Assembly (NCBI GenBank): GCA_051294375.1
Contig: CM119270.1
Span: 21,567,532 to 21,631,531 of the forward strand
Direction of reading: 5' to 3'
From: Paraspadella gotoi
Taxonomy: Eukaryota; Chaetognatha
DNA: 64,000 bases
Below are positions 46,980 through 57,541 of this stretch, in pieces (position 1 is the stretch's first letter; the number at the start of each line of letters is the position of its first letter). Below the pieces are notes generated by a model, which searched no databases, had not been told where the DNA came from, and worked only from the letters and a program-made list of their open reading frames with translations. A program made the position numbers and the translations under genes.

Positions 46980-47700
46980 AAAGGATGAGAGAATGATAGA
47001 ATCAGTGAATGAGAGAATGGGAATAAGAATGAGAGAATGAGAAAATGAGAGAATCAGTGAATGAGAGAATGAGAATAAAAGAATGAGAATGAGAGAATGA
47101 GATTGATAATGAGATTGAGAATGAGAGAATGTGAGAATGAGAGAATCAGTGAATGAGAGAATGAGAATATGAGAATGAGAGAATGAGAATGATAGAATGT
47201 GAATGAGAATGAGAGAACCAGTGAATGAGAGAATGAGAATGAGAGCATTAGAGAATCAATGATTGAGAGAATGAGAATGAGAGAATGAGAATGAAAGAAT
47301 GAGAATGAGAGAATCAGTGAATGAGAGAATCAGTGAATGAGAGAATGAGCGAATGAAAATGAGAGAATGAGAATGAGCGAATGAGAATGAGCGAATAATA
47401 ATGAGAGAATGAGAATAAGAATGAGAGAATCAGTGAATGAAAGAGTGAGAATGAGAGAATGAGAATGAGATATTACAAATGAGAGATTGATAATGAGAAT
47501 GAGATAATCAGTGAATGAGAGATTGAGAATGAGAGAATGAGAAGAATGAGAAGAATGAGAATTAGAGAATGAGAGAACGAGATTGAGAGAACGAGATTGA
47601 GAATGAGAGAATGAGAATGTAAGAAAGATGGAATGAAGAAAGAATGTAAGAATATAAGAATGCGAGACATGAAGAATGTTCAAATTGAGATGAATTGATT
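46980..47700 (+). repeat. GAATGAGA minisatellite
   Basis: Variants of gagagaatgagaatgagag and gagagaatcagtgaatgaga over 700 bp. Ser/Leu/His-rich minus frames are by-products. Confidence 0.9.
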
Positions 47701-47944
47701 TTAGAATGCAAAACGGAATGCCATGGAATGCAAAGGTAAAAGATTAAGAAGGCAAATTGGAGGAAAAGGGGAGGATGCGGGGCTGGTTAGCAGGGCGTGA
47801 TAAGATTTGTTAGCAGGGCTGAGAAGTGATTGAACTCATTAGGCGGCCTGAGTAGTGATAATACTTGTTATCAGTGTTCAGAAGTGATAGGACTCGTTAG
47901 AAGGGCAGTTTATCAGATGACAGAGTGAAGAAAGAAAGAAGACG

Positions 47945-48434
47945 TAATTTGATTGTTAAAAGTGGACAAAGCGGACAAAGCAGCGGAAGCGGACAAAGCA
48001 GCGGGAGCGGACAAAGCAGCAGAGGCGGACAAAGCACCGGAAGCGGAAAAAGCAGCGGAAGTGAACAAAGCAGCGGAGACGGACAAAGCAGCAGAAGTGG
48101 ACACAAGGCAGCGGAAAGCCGGACAAAGCAGCGGAGGCGACAAAGAAGCGGAGGCGGACAAAGCAGCGGAAGAGGACAAGCAGCGGAAGCGACAAAGCAG
48201 CGGAGACGGACAAAGCAGCGGAGAAGGACAAAGCAGCAGAAGTGGACAAGGCAGCAGAGGCGGACAAAGCAGCGGAAGCGGACAAAGCAGCGGAAGCGGA
48301 CAAAGCAGCGTTAGCGGACGGAATCGAGAAATCGCGTTTAATCAACGAAGGCGTCGCCGTCGTGAATTCGCGAGCGGACGGGGGTCGGCTGCAGCGGCTG
48401 CAGCGGCTGCAGCGGCCGGTTCTGCTGCTGACAG
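47945..48434 (+). CDS. Candidate repeat-encoding exon (ADKAAE repeats)
   Basis: An 18-bp minisatellite (acaaagcagcggaagcgg) with about 20 units encodes an ADKAAE hexapeptide in one + frame; one-base changes near 48105-48190 shift the frame. Past the array the frame DKAALADGIEKSRLINEGVA, then VVNSRADGGRLQRLQRLQRP, runs to a gtgaca donor (exon end 48434). The non-repeat tail looks protein-like. Another + frame here gives Gly/Ser and poly-Ala, so the call is tentative. No family is recognised. Confidence 0.35.
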
Positions 48435-48721
48435 GTGACAGTCAGTGACGGAGGTGAAGGTGAGAGGATGTGATTTGGTTGAGATAATAAGGGAATCAGG
48501 TGAGATTTTTTGTGAAACTCTGGTCAGATGTGAATTCGAGTGAAGATCGGATCTTCGGATCGGCGATAATGACAGATACATGACGACATCTACAATTGTC
48601 AATTGTCAGCACTTTTTGGTAAAGATGACAATGAGTTGAGAGATGATAAAGTAGTGACCCTGTCGGCGAATTCAAGCGACCGTGGCAACGCGTCGACGAC
48701 CGTGACAGCTGCGTCTTTTTC

Positions 48722-48723
<2 letters not shown>

Positions 48724-48762
<39 letters not shown>
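48724..48762 (+). repeat. (GA)n microsatellite
   Basis: Short perfect GA run, followed at 48835-48990 by an A/G tract. Confidence 0.95.
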
Positions 48763-48764
<2 letters not shown>

Positions 48765-49199
48765 GCGAGTTTTTTTGATTGAAAAATCTGTGATTGTGAG
48801 TCTGTGAGACTGGAGGTGAAAAGGTGAGACCGGAGCGAGAAAAGAAAAAGGAAAAAAAAAGGAGGAAAGAAAAAAAAAGGAAATGAGGAACGAAGGAAAA
48901 GGATAAAAAAAGGAAAGAAAAAAGAAAACAATAAAAAAAGGAAAAAAGAAAGAAAAAAGGAAAAAAGGGGAAAAAAAAGGAAAGAAATGGTTTTTTGATT
49001 CGTGAATATTTTATTTCACAATTATTTTTCTCTCTTGGTTTTTTTTTTTTTTTTAGTCGTGAAACGAAATTTCGATGTGAAGGAAACAAAATGAATAAAT
49101 CAAAGAAAAAAATTCAAGATTGATTTTATTTTGATGATGATGAAATCTTTTTATCACTAAAACTTTTTATCACTAAAACTTGGTTAAAGGTCAATCCAA

Positions 49200-49480
49200 C
49201 CATTGGACACGTGGAGAAGTGGCTATTTGGGCTGCAGAGTGCAGAGTGCCACCCACAATTTGTATAACCAGGTCTCGCAGCCATAGAATGGTTCCTGGGC
49301 TTCGAACCAGGTTCGATGGTTTTATCAGGCGGCTTACGGTCGTCCTCTCTATTCACGGTGGGTAAATACCACTGGGTATCGATCCTAGTACCTGATGATC
49401 ATGAGCTGATGGATTTACTCAATGAGTAACCGGCTTGTAGGCGGGGTCAACATATAGTATTGCCTGACTACGTGACTCTA
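49200..49480 (+). mobile_element. SINE-like element copy
   Basis: Middle ggttcctgggcttcgaacc, ttacggtcgtcctc, then tcgatcctagtacctgatga, atgagctgatggatttactc and gcctgactacgtga match the family. The tgcttatagg piece appears as cttgtaggcggggtcaac. Confidence 0.75.
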
Positions 49481-49519
49481 GTAATGAAAGGATTTTCATC
49501 TGATTCTTTTGAGTTAAAG

Positions 49520-49620
49520 ACAAAAAGAAAAAAAAAGAAAAAAAGGGAAAAAAAGAAAAACAGGAAAAAAAAGGGAAAAAAAGAAAAAAAAAGAAAAAAA
49601 GAAAAAAGGAAAAAAGATGG
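49520..49620 (+). repeat. A/G-rich tract
   Basis: aaaaag-type repeats, no gene. Confidence 0.85.
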
Positions 49621-50039
49621 TTGGGATTTGGAAATCTCGTGAGTCGCGGATTCTGTTGCCAGAGACGAGGGTGAACGGAAATAGTTTCACTGTGAAAAAT
49701 CACGAGTTTGTATCTCTGTCTCTGTCTCTCTCTCACTCTATCTCTCACACACCTGAGGCCGACGATAAGCGAAAGAAGGAATTAAATGTGACGAAATTCA
49801 TTCGCGTGAATTTGTTTCACTAATTTCTTCACAGATTATTTGTGAATTAAATATTTCCATGAAGGATGAAAGTTGGGGATTTGAGATTAGCGGATTAAGG
49901 GTTATAGATTAAGTTATATATTTGGTTAGAGCTTAAAATTTTGACTTAAAATCAAGTTTATGGATTAACGAACATAAATGAGGCGTTTTTGGAAAATAGT
50001 ACAGTTTTTTCTAAATTAATATAAACATGCAGAAGTATC

Positions 50040-50100
50040 ATGACAAGCCATGACATGACATGTCAGGTCATGATATTAGATGACATGTCAGGTCATGACA
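50040..50100 (+). repeat. tgacatgtcaggtcatga repeat
   Basis: Two copies of an imperfect palindrome in tandem; related tcatgtcaagtcat repeats occur at 57940-57985. Confidence 0.6.
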
Positions 50101-50194
50101 TCGAAAAAAAAAAAAAAATTTGCGTCTGACATAAAAGAAAGTTTTTCGTCCAAAAGGGAGATTAGGGAGATCATATTCCATATGACCCCTTTGC

Positions 50195-50302
<108 letters not shown>

Positions 50303-50412
50303 AAAAGCGAGAATGAAATATATGAGTGGGAGTGTCCAACTGAGCGATTCCGATTTTGAATGGCGAGCGCGTCAAGGGAAAGGGGAGCTGGCGTTTTGTG
50401 TGGCGAGGTCAT

Positions 50413-50449
<37 letters not shown>

Positions 50450-50583
50450 CTTTTTCTCTCTCTCTATCTCTCACTCTCTCTCACTCTGCCTCACTCTCTC
50501 CCTCTCTATCTCTCTCTCCCACCCCACCCAAGCGTCAATATCGCGAATTGGGTCTGTTTGCCATAACAAAGATTCGGTAAATT

Positions 50584-50735
50584 ATGTTTAATGGAAACTG
50601 GAACCGGGGCAGTTATGGCCGCGGCTGGCGGCGACTTGCGGCGGCAGCGGCGGGCGGCAGCGACAGCGGCAGCGGCGGAATGAATGGAACAGAGGGCGAA
50701 GGCGGTGGTGAAGGGGGGAGGTGGGGGGGAGATCG
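50584..50735 (+). other. GC-rich (GGC)n island
   Basis: A sudden GC-rich patch with ggc/ggcagc triplets. It is open as WNRGSYGRGWRRLAAAAA on + and as a Pro/Ala frame on -. It could be an exon or a CpG-rich promoter; neither is supported by clear splice sites. Confidence 0.4.
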
Positions 50736-50764
50736 TTCGATTGATATTTTTAAGAGGAGAGAGA

Positions 50765-50930
50765 ACTTTTGATGATAAATGTTTAATGATAGATTATCAT
50801 TCAATGATAGATGTTTGAAGACGGACGATCATTTGATGTCAGAGATTCGAGGGTTAATGATAAATGATGATAAATTCGATGATAAATTCGATGATAAATT
50901 CGAGGGTTGATGATAAATTTTTCATGATGG
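50765..50930 (+). repeat. gatgataaattc repeats
   Basis: Imperfect tandem gatgataaatgttt and gatgataaattc units. Confidence 0.7.
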
Positions 50931-51619
50931 AAATTAATTGAAGAACATTTTGAGCTGGTGAATGGATTAAAAATTGGACAGTACGGTGTGGGTATGATTG
51001 TGGGAGACTTTTGGGCATGAGTGCGGGTAAGATGTGGAAAAAGTATTAAGGTCGAGTAAGTGGGAGAGATTCTTGGCTGATGTGGACGAGTCTTTCCGCG
51101 AGGTATTTGTGTGAGGACATGTATGTGTGAGGGCATGAATGTGCGTGAAACACTGAGGAATGTTAATTGTATCAGCAAGGTTGAGTCAACTTGTGGGTTT
51201 ATTTGTGGGCGATTATGTGTTTTGTGGACAAAAAAATTAAAGGGAGAGAGGGAGTCTTAGCTTTTCGAGACGAAGACTTTAAAAGTCACAAATTGTGAAT
51301 CGTAAAAGTTTCGCGTGAATCAAAAAAAAATCTTTGTTCTTTTCTTTATTTTTTTTCCTCTCGAACTTCTAACCGAATATATCTTGTCAAAGAGTATCCT
51401 CTCTCTCTCTCTCTCTCTCTCCTCTCTTTCTCTCTCTCGTCGAGTCTTCATCTCATCTCCTCTCGTTCTCTCAATCTTCTCCTCTCTCTCTCTCTCTCCT
51501 CCTCTCTCTCCTCTCACACACACAACACCACACCCACATCAAAATGATTACCATTATTATTTTTTAATCCTTAATTTCGTTTTTCTTCTTTTTTTTCAGT
51601 TGACGATTTCGTTTTGTAA

Positions 51620-51720
51620 ATCATCAGCAAATCACGACTCTATAATTAACTTTGTCGGTCCGTCGGTCCGCCCCCTCAATCTTGTCGGGCAGTCACTTAT
51701 TTCATGTCAAACATAGAATT
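51620..51720 (+). repeat. GGTCGGTCGGTC family copy
   Basis: gactctataattaactttg, tcggtccgtcggtccg, then tcatgtcaaacatagaatta. Closest to 52560-52660. Confidence 0.6.
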
Positions 51721-51949
51721 AAGATAAAATATGCAAAAAAAGATGACCGTCCGTTTGTCTGTCTGTCCGTCCGTTTGTCTGTCTGTCTGTGTGTGGGTAG
51801 GTAAGTGTGTGATTGAGCTGGATATGGTATTTCGATGGAATCGTGCGAGTGGAAATGAGCTTAAGTAGAAAAAACAAAAAACCTCTTTCACTAAGTGATT
51901 ATGCTTTTTTCTTTTTATATTAAATGTAATTACAAGATGTATTAATTAA

Positions 51950-52115
51950 TCAATTAGTCAATTAATTAATCAATAATTAACTAATCCATCAATCAATTAT
52001 TCAATCAAGCATATAATTAATTAATTAATTAATTAATTAATTAATTAATTAATTAATTACCACTAATGACCGTGGGCAGATCAGTCATTGTTTGCTCAAA
52101 CTTGTTTTTTAATTC
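51950..52115 (+). repeat. (TAAT)n-associated dispersed repeat, copy 2
   Basis: A TTAA/TAAT tract (perfect at 52012-52060), then gcagatc and cattgtttgctcaaacttg as at 1995-2140. Confidence 0.65.
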
Positions 52116-52559
52116 TCGTTAAATAAACATAATAAACAAATTGACATTGATTTAAAGGGATATTAAAGCAACATTATAAATGTATTGTAATTACGCGACT
52201 CAAGAGTAAAATTGAAAAATTAGTTAGACATTTTATCGTTTCCAATTGTTTTTTTTTATTTATATTTTTAAAATTAAAAATGAGACTAAGTTAAATAATT
52301 TCAAACTCATAATTAATATCCAAGATCAAAAAACTAATTTTAAACGCAACGAAAATTATTCACGTAAGATTAAACTGCAAGATGCAAATTAGATTCTCGG
52401 CTGATTTGACGCAAAAGAAAAAACAACTAGAAAACAAATGGATTTAATCTGATTTTTCGCTGTCGAATCAATTGAAGCGAAACTAGATTCTTCTTTCTAA
52501 ATGTTTCGTTTGTTTCGTTTGTCAAATGTTTCCTCATTTTTCTTTTCATTCCGGCTCTA

Positions 52560-52660
52560 CGATCCACAAGGTGCCTCCGTCGGTCCGTCGGTCCCACCCC
52601 AAAATCTGGTCGGTAAGACACTGAGATCATGTCAGAACATCGAATTATGATAAATATTTA
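52560..52660 (+). repeat. GGTCGGTCGGTC family copy
   Basis: cggtccgtcggtcccacccc and tcatgtcagaacatcgaatt match the copy 0.9 kb upstream. Confidence 0.6.
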
Positions 52661-52851
52661 AAAAAAAAACATATTCCTTTTATTCCTTTCTCTCCCTTCC
52701 TCCTCTCTCCCCCCCTGAAAGAAATTCTTTCTTTTCTTTTTTCCTTCAGATCGAATTATTTCTTCTTTTTTTTTTCTGTTTCGATTTTCTTTTTTTTTCT
52801 CTTCCAATATTTCATCTTTCTTTAATCCGTTTTACTCTGACGAGGGACGAG

Positions 52852-53057
52852 GTGGAGGAGGAGGAGGAGGAGGAGGAGGAGGAGGAGAAAGANNNNNNNN
52901 NNNNNNNNNNNNNNNNNNNNNNNNNNNNNNNNNNNNNNNNNNNNNNNNNNNNNNNNNNNNNNNNNNNNNNNNNNNNNNNNNNNNNNNNNNNNNNNNNNNN
53001 NNNNNNNNNNNNNNNNNNNNNNNNNNNNNNNNNNNNNNNNNNNNNNNNNNNNNNNNN
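52852..53057 (+). repeat. (GAG)n bordering an assembly gap
   Basis: About 13 gag triplets, then N run 52893-53057. Confidence 0.9.
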
Positions 53058-53339
53058 AATACTGAGAAGATATTTTAAAGATAGGAAATACTGATGGAAA
53101 AAGAGAAAAACAAGAAAAGAAATAGTAAAGTTATAGAGAGAAAAGATATGGGATGAAAGCAAAAAATAGATCCGATTAAAAACGAAGAAAGAGAAGTTTG
53201 AAGCAAGAAATGGGAGGAATGGAGTAAAGATAAGAAGGAAGTGAGATGGAAAATGAAATAGAGAAAAAAGAGAATATAGAGAAAAGAAAGGAAGGAAGGA
53301 GAGGAGGATTAAGAAGAGGAAGACCCCCCCCCTCCTCAG

Positions 53340-53594
53340 TGAAAAAAAAGAGTCGTTGCAATTCAGGATGAAATTGATTCTCGCCGTCGTCGTTCGTTCG
53401 CCGGAGTCGAATGCTGTGATTTTCCAGTTGTGGAGGTTTGGAAGGCTGAGAAGAAAGAGAGAGAGTGGCCGGGGGATGAGGTGTCCTCACTGGTGGCCTT
53501 CGCTCTTTACGGCGAGGCTCCTCTGAAGAGTCCCTCCCTTCTGACGGGCTTGTCGGTCGTCCCGTTGGCGTCGGAGGGAGTCGGGGAACGATCT
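53340..53594 (-). CDS. Candidate exon, Pro/Ser/Arg-rich, unrecognised
   Basis: Minus strand: acceptor cttattacag, then IVPRLPPTPTGRPTSPSEGR, DSSEEPRRKERRPP, LSLSSQPSKPPQLENHSIRL and RRTNDDGENQFHPELQRLFF without a stop. The 3-prime border is unclear. An internal gtgagg/cttctcag pair 45 bp apart may be alternatively spliced. The + strand also has an open frame (GDEVSSLVAFALYGEAP) over part of this, so strand is not certain. Confidence 0.35.
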
Positions 53595-54465
53595 GTAATA
53601 AGATGTATCCTTCCCGATTACAAGGGTGATATTATGGCGCATTGGTACTAATGTGGATATAACCCTCCCTTTCGTCTTTGGCGAGTGAGAGTACCGGCTC
53701 CACGTTTTTAGGTGGAGGAGAGAGTAGAGACANNNNNNNNNNNNNNNNNNNNNNNNNNNNNNNNNNNNNNNNNNNNNNNNNNNNNNNNNNNNNNNNNNNN
53801 NNNNNNNNNNNNNNNNNNNNNNNNNNNNNNNNNNNNNNNNNNNNNNNNNNNNNNNNNNNNNNNNNNNNNNNNNNNNNNNNNNNNNNNNNNNNNNNNNNNN
53901 NGGCGAGAGGGGGCGGTGAATGGCCGCCGACGAATCACGTGAGACGGAATGAGATGTGAAGAAAAGAAGAACCGGATGTGAAAAAGTTGGTTCGGCGGGA
54001 AGAGGGAGGAGCTGAGACCCGGATGTGTGCGAGTCGCGTTTTTTTTTTTTCGGGCAAGGAATATCTGAGTTTGAGTAGACGAAATAGTGAATAAAAATGG
54101 TTCAACCTATAGAAATTATCCATTTAGGAAATAAGCTATCTTGCTCCTTTCTTTGGACAGGCTATGGTGGTTTAAGTCCTCCATCTCTCTGAGAAGATAA
54201 TAACATAGCAGGACCCTGAAAGATTTCAGTCAAGCCTCTCACACAGTCTCGTCCGCTAAATCCCGGCCGGACTGTTTAAATTTTATAAAAAGTTCGCTTC
54301 GTTATGAGGAAGAAAATTATGGTAATGAAAGGAGGTCCTCAAGAAAACGTAAAATAGTTTATGAAGGTCAGATTTAGATTTAGTGAATTGGTCAGATTTA
54401 GGGTAGATAAAGGTCGAATTGAAAAGGTTAGAACTTAGGGAGAAAACAACAAGAGGGAAGTAATA

Positions 54466-54620
54466 GGCGCAGGAAGACCTAAGACCCGTATGTAAAAGGA
54501 TTTTGGGCAGAAAGACCAAATACCCGTATGTTAAATGAATTGGCGCAGGAAGACCAAAGACCCGTATGTAAAAGGATTTGGCGCAGGAAGATCAAAGACC
54601 CGTATGTAAAAGGATTTGAT
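54466..54620 (+). repeat. 39-bp minisatellite, four copies
   Basis: Unit ggcgcaggaagaccaaagac followed by ccgtatgtaaaaggattt. Confidence 0.9.
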
Positions 54621-55168
54621 CAAGGAAAGACGACGNNNNNNNNNNCGACGACGACGATGATGTTTGGCGAATTCGATGACGTCGTTTGGGTCACGTGATC
54701 ACCGAGTGGAAAGTGGAAAGTAAAAAATTGGAAACTCAAAGGTGAGTGGAGACATTAATTGAAGTTTGATTGCCTCGTAAAAGTGGATTGAATGAGGGAA
54801 AGAAAGAGAAATACAGAATGATAAGAATGATAACAAAGAAAATTGAAATAGAAATATATAAAAGCAAACAAAAGTCAAAACGAAATAAAATAAAATACAA
54901 TTATATAAAACAAAATAAATAAAAGAGATAAAATGGAATAGAACAAAGCTGAGCAAATCGTAATAAAAAAAAAAAAATTGAAGAAAAATTCGAATTTAAA
55001 GATTAACCAAACAAAAAAAGAAGATTTGCCGGTTTAAATTTTATTAATCACGGACTAAAATGTTAAGTTCTTTTTGTTTTAAATAATTCAATTTATATAC
55101 ATAGCGATTAAAAACATATTTAAACTATATGTACATTTTAATTATATTTTTTTTATTTCCAATCGTTG

Positions 55169-55205
55169 ATACTCTCTCTCTCTTCTCGTCCCCTCTCTCT
55201 CTCTT

Positions 55206-55263
<58 letters not shown>
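55169..55263 (+). repeat. CT-rich tract
   Basis: (CT)n with few interruptions. Confidence 0.9.
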
Positions 55264-55268
<5 letters not shown>

Positions 55269-55919
55269 TGTTCTACTAAACAGATTTAATCTCCAAAACT
55301 GGAAACGAATTTTTTTTCTTTCGACAATTTTTTTTTATTTCGAGATAAGAAAATCTAAGTTTTTCTTTGGACTAGAGTATCGAACTCACCAGTAGAATAT
55401 TTTTGCACCTTCTTGGACCTGGCTGCACCCAATTGCACCCCCGTAGCATACTCGATATCACAAGAGATTCACTGTCGCTACGAATCGAATTCTTATACAA
55501 CTTCACGATTGTGATTTAGTTTTCACGAAGGTTTTTCTTTTCTTCCCAAATTCGATAAGAATTTTTTTTCAAAATCTTCTGTAAATTTTCACTCGGTTTT
55601 GCGATAAGAAACTAATGTTATTCGCCTATATCTAAAAAAAAATATAATAACAATACAGAACTAAGTCAAAAGTTAAGTCACAAAAATAACTATTCTCCCT
55701 AGGAAATGTAAATCCAACCAAGAATGAATTTTTTCTTTTTTCTTTCTTTCTTTTTCTTGAATGTAGAATATTTACCAACGGCTTAAAAAGGCACTGAGAG
55801 CAGCTGCCTCAAATATTGGGTAAGCACCGCCGATCTGACTTACCTTTTTGAGGCGCTAATGTGGAATTTGAAAAAAAAGGACTTAATTGGGTTATTATCA
55901 AATCGGTTGAAGAGTCAAT

Positions 55920-56036
55920 TAAAAACAACGTTGGGTAAAATCTGTCATCTGCCCAGGACCCTTTCCATGGTTGCTGGAGAGGTTTAAGAAGTTACAGTTA
56001 GTCTTTTTCAGCTCACTTAGCGCCTTATCCACAAGT
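55920..56036 (-). mobile_element. Partial SINE-like element
   Basis: Reverse complement starts gtggataaggcgctaagtga and includes ccatggaaagggtcctggg, as in other family heads; the 3-prime half is missing. Confidence 0.5.
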
Positions 56037-56399
56037 ATTATTACTACGATTGATTATGTTACTAATAGTGCTAAATTACTGTGTATATTCCCATAAATTA
56101 CTTTTTATATATATTACTGTAATTTAACATTTTGAATCAAAATAAGAAATTTCGTAAGTCGAGCGGTATATCTTTAGATTTTTACTAGAAATTTGAAATC
56201 GCTTCAGAGAAAAAATACAAGCTTTACAAGTTTCAAGAAAATTTTTCATAAAATAAAAATTCTACAGACTAAGAAAAACTAGTTTTTAAATGCGGCTTGA
56301 CTGTCAATTTCAAGTATTTTGATTCTGAACTAATTTAGTTTAATTTTAAAAAACATAAACATCTTTTATTACAAAATTCTGTCGCCCTATTGTTCGATA

Positions 56400-56755
56400 T
56401 TTGCTCTTAACTTATTTTCCCGACATTTTACTAACTTACTGTTTTCACCTTTTTCAAAACACACCCACCCAACATTCTTTTTCTTTTTATTTTCTCTTTA
56501 TTTTTTTATTTTTTTTATTAACTTACTGTTTTCACCTTTTTCTATACACACCCACCCAACATTCTTTTTCTTTTTATTTTCTCTTTATTTTTATCTTTCT
56601 TTTTATTTTTTCTTTGTTTTCTTTTTTATTTTCTCTTTATTTTCTGTTTTTAATTTTCTCTTTCTTTTTATTTTCTCTTTATTTTCTTTGTTTAATTTTC
56701 TCTTTATTTTTCTTTTTATTTTCCTTTTTTCTTTTTTTCTGACTCNNNNNNNNNN
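56400..56755 (+). repeat. T-rich tract with internal duplication and gap
   Basis: A piece containing ttcacctttttc, acacacccacccaacattct and tttttctttttattttctct occurs twice (about 56445-56505 and 56530-56590); 10-N gap at the end. Confidence 0.75.
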
Positions 56756-57380
56756 AGATCGTTTTCTAGTTTCTTTTTTATCCCAAAATTTATTCACATT
56801 AAACTTAAAAAAGATACGGAGCACTCTCTTACCCTCTTAACCTATCATGAATAAAAAACTTTAAAAAAAAGCTGGACCCTCATTTGAAAAATAAAATGAA
56901 CCCCATTTAAATATTATACTATAATTTTTGCGCAAAGAGACGAGAACAAACAATTCTTACTCTGTTCTCTCCGATCAAAAGGTTCATTCATAACGAATTT
57001 TAAAATTCAAAAAAAATTCGTCTCCCGATTTTTTCTGTATTTTTTTTAAACTGGGCGGCACAGAATAGTCAAGTAAAGCTACAACGCTTTTGATATTTTA
57101 AAATTAGTTTTAAATGAAATATAACGATTAAAACCGGAATGGGTTCTCGTCAAACTTTAACTAACGAGGAGGTCGGTTTAATTCTCATTTACCAACGACG
57201 AAAAAAATGCATAATAAAATAATAAACACAAACAAAAATACTATAAAACATCGAGAATTAAAAAAGAAGAAAAAATAGCGGGAAAAAACAAACAAAAAAA
57301 ACAAAAAACAAACAAACAAAAAAAAAACCAAAAAAACAAAAGCCACAATAATAAATTAAAAGCGACCAAAAAAGGAAACG

Positions 57381-57541
57381 ATGATTTTTAGCGCGGTTTA
57401 TCCTCGATCCGTCGGCGACCCGAACGCCGCAGCCGACGGCGCCGGTGCAGCCGCTGCAGCCGCCGCTGGCTCCCCCAACGCCACCTACGTCCACCCGACC
57501 GTCGAAGCGTCAAACGTCACCTGCTTTGGGACGCCAAAGCG
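57381..57541 (+). CDS. Synaptotagmin-like exon 1 (start)
   Basis: The first ATG after an A-rich leader opens MIFSAVYPRSVGDPNAAADG, an Ala run, NATYVHPTVEASNVTCFG and TPK, with exit phase 2 at gtgaga. The short polar luminal segment without a signal peptide is normal for synaptotagmins. Confidence 0.75.
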
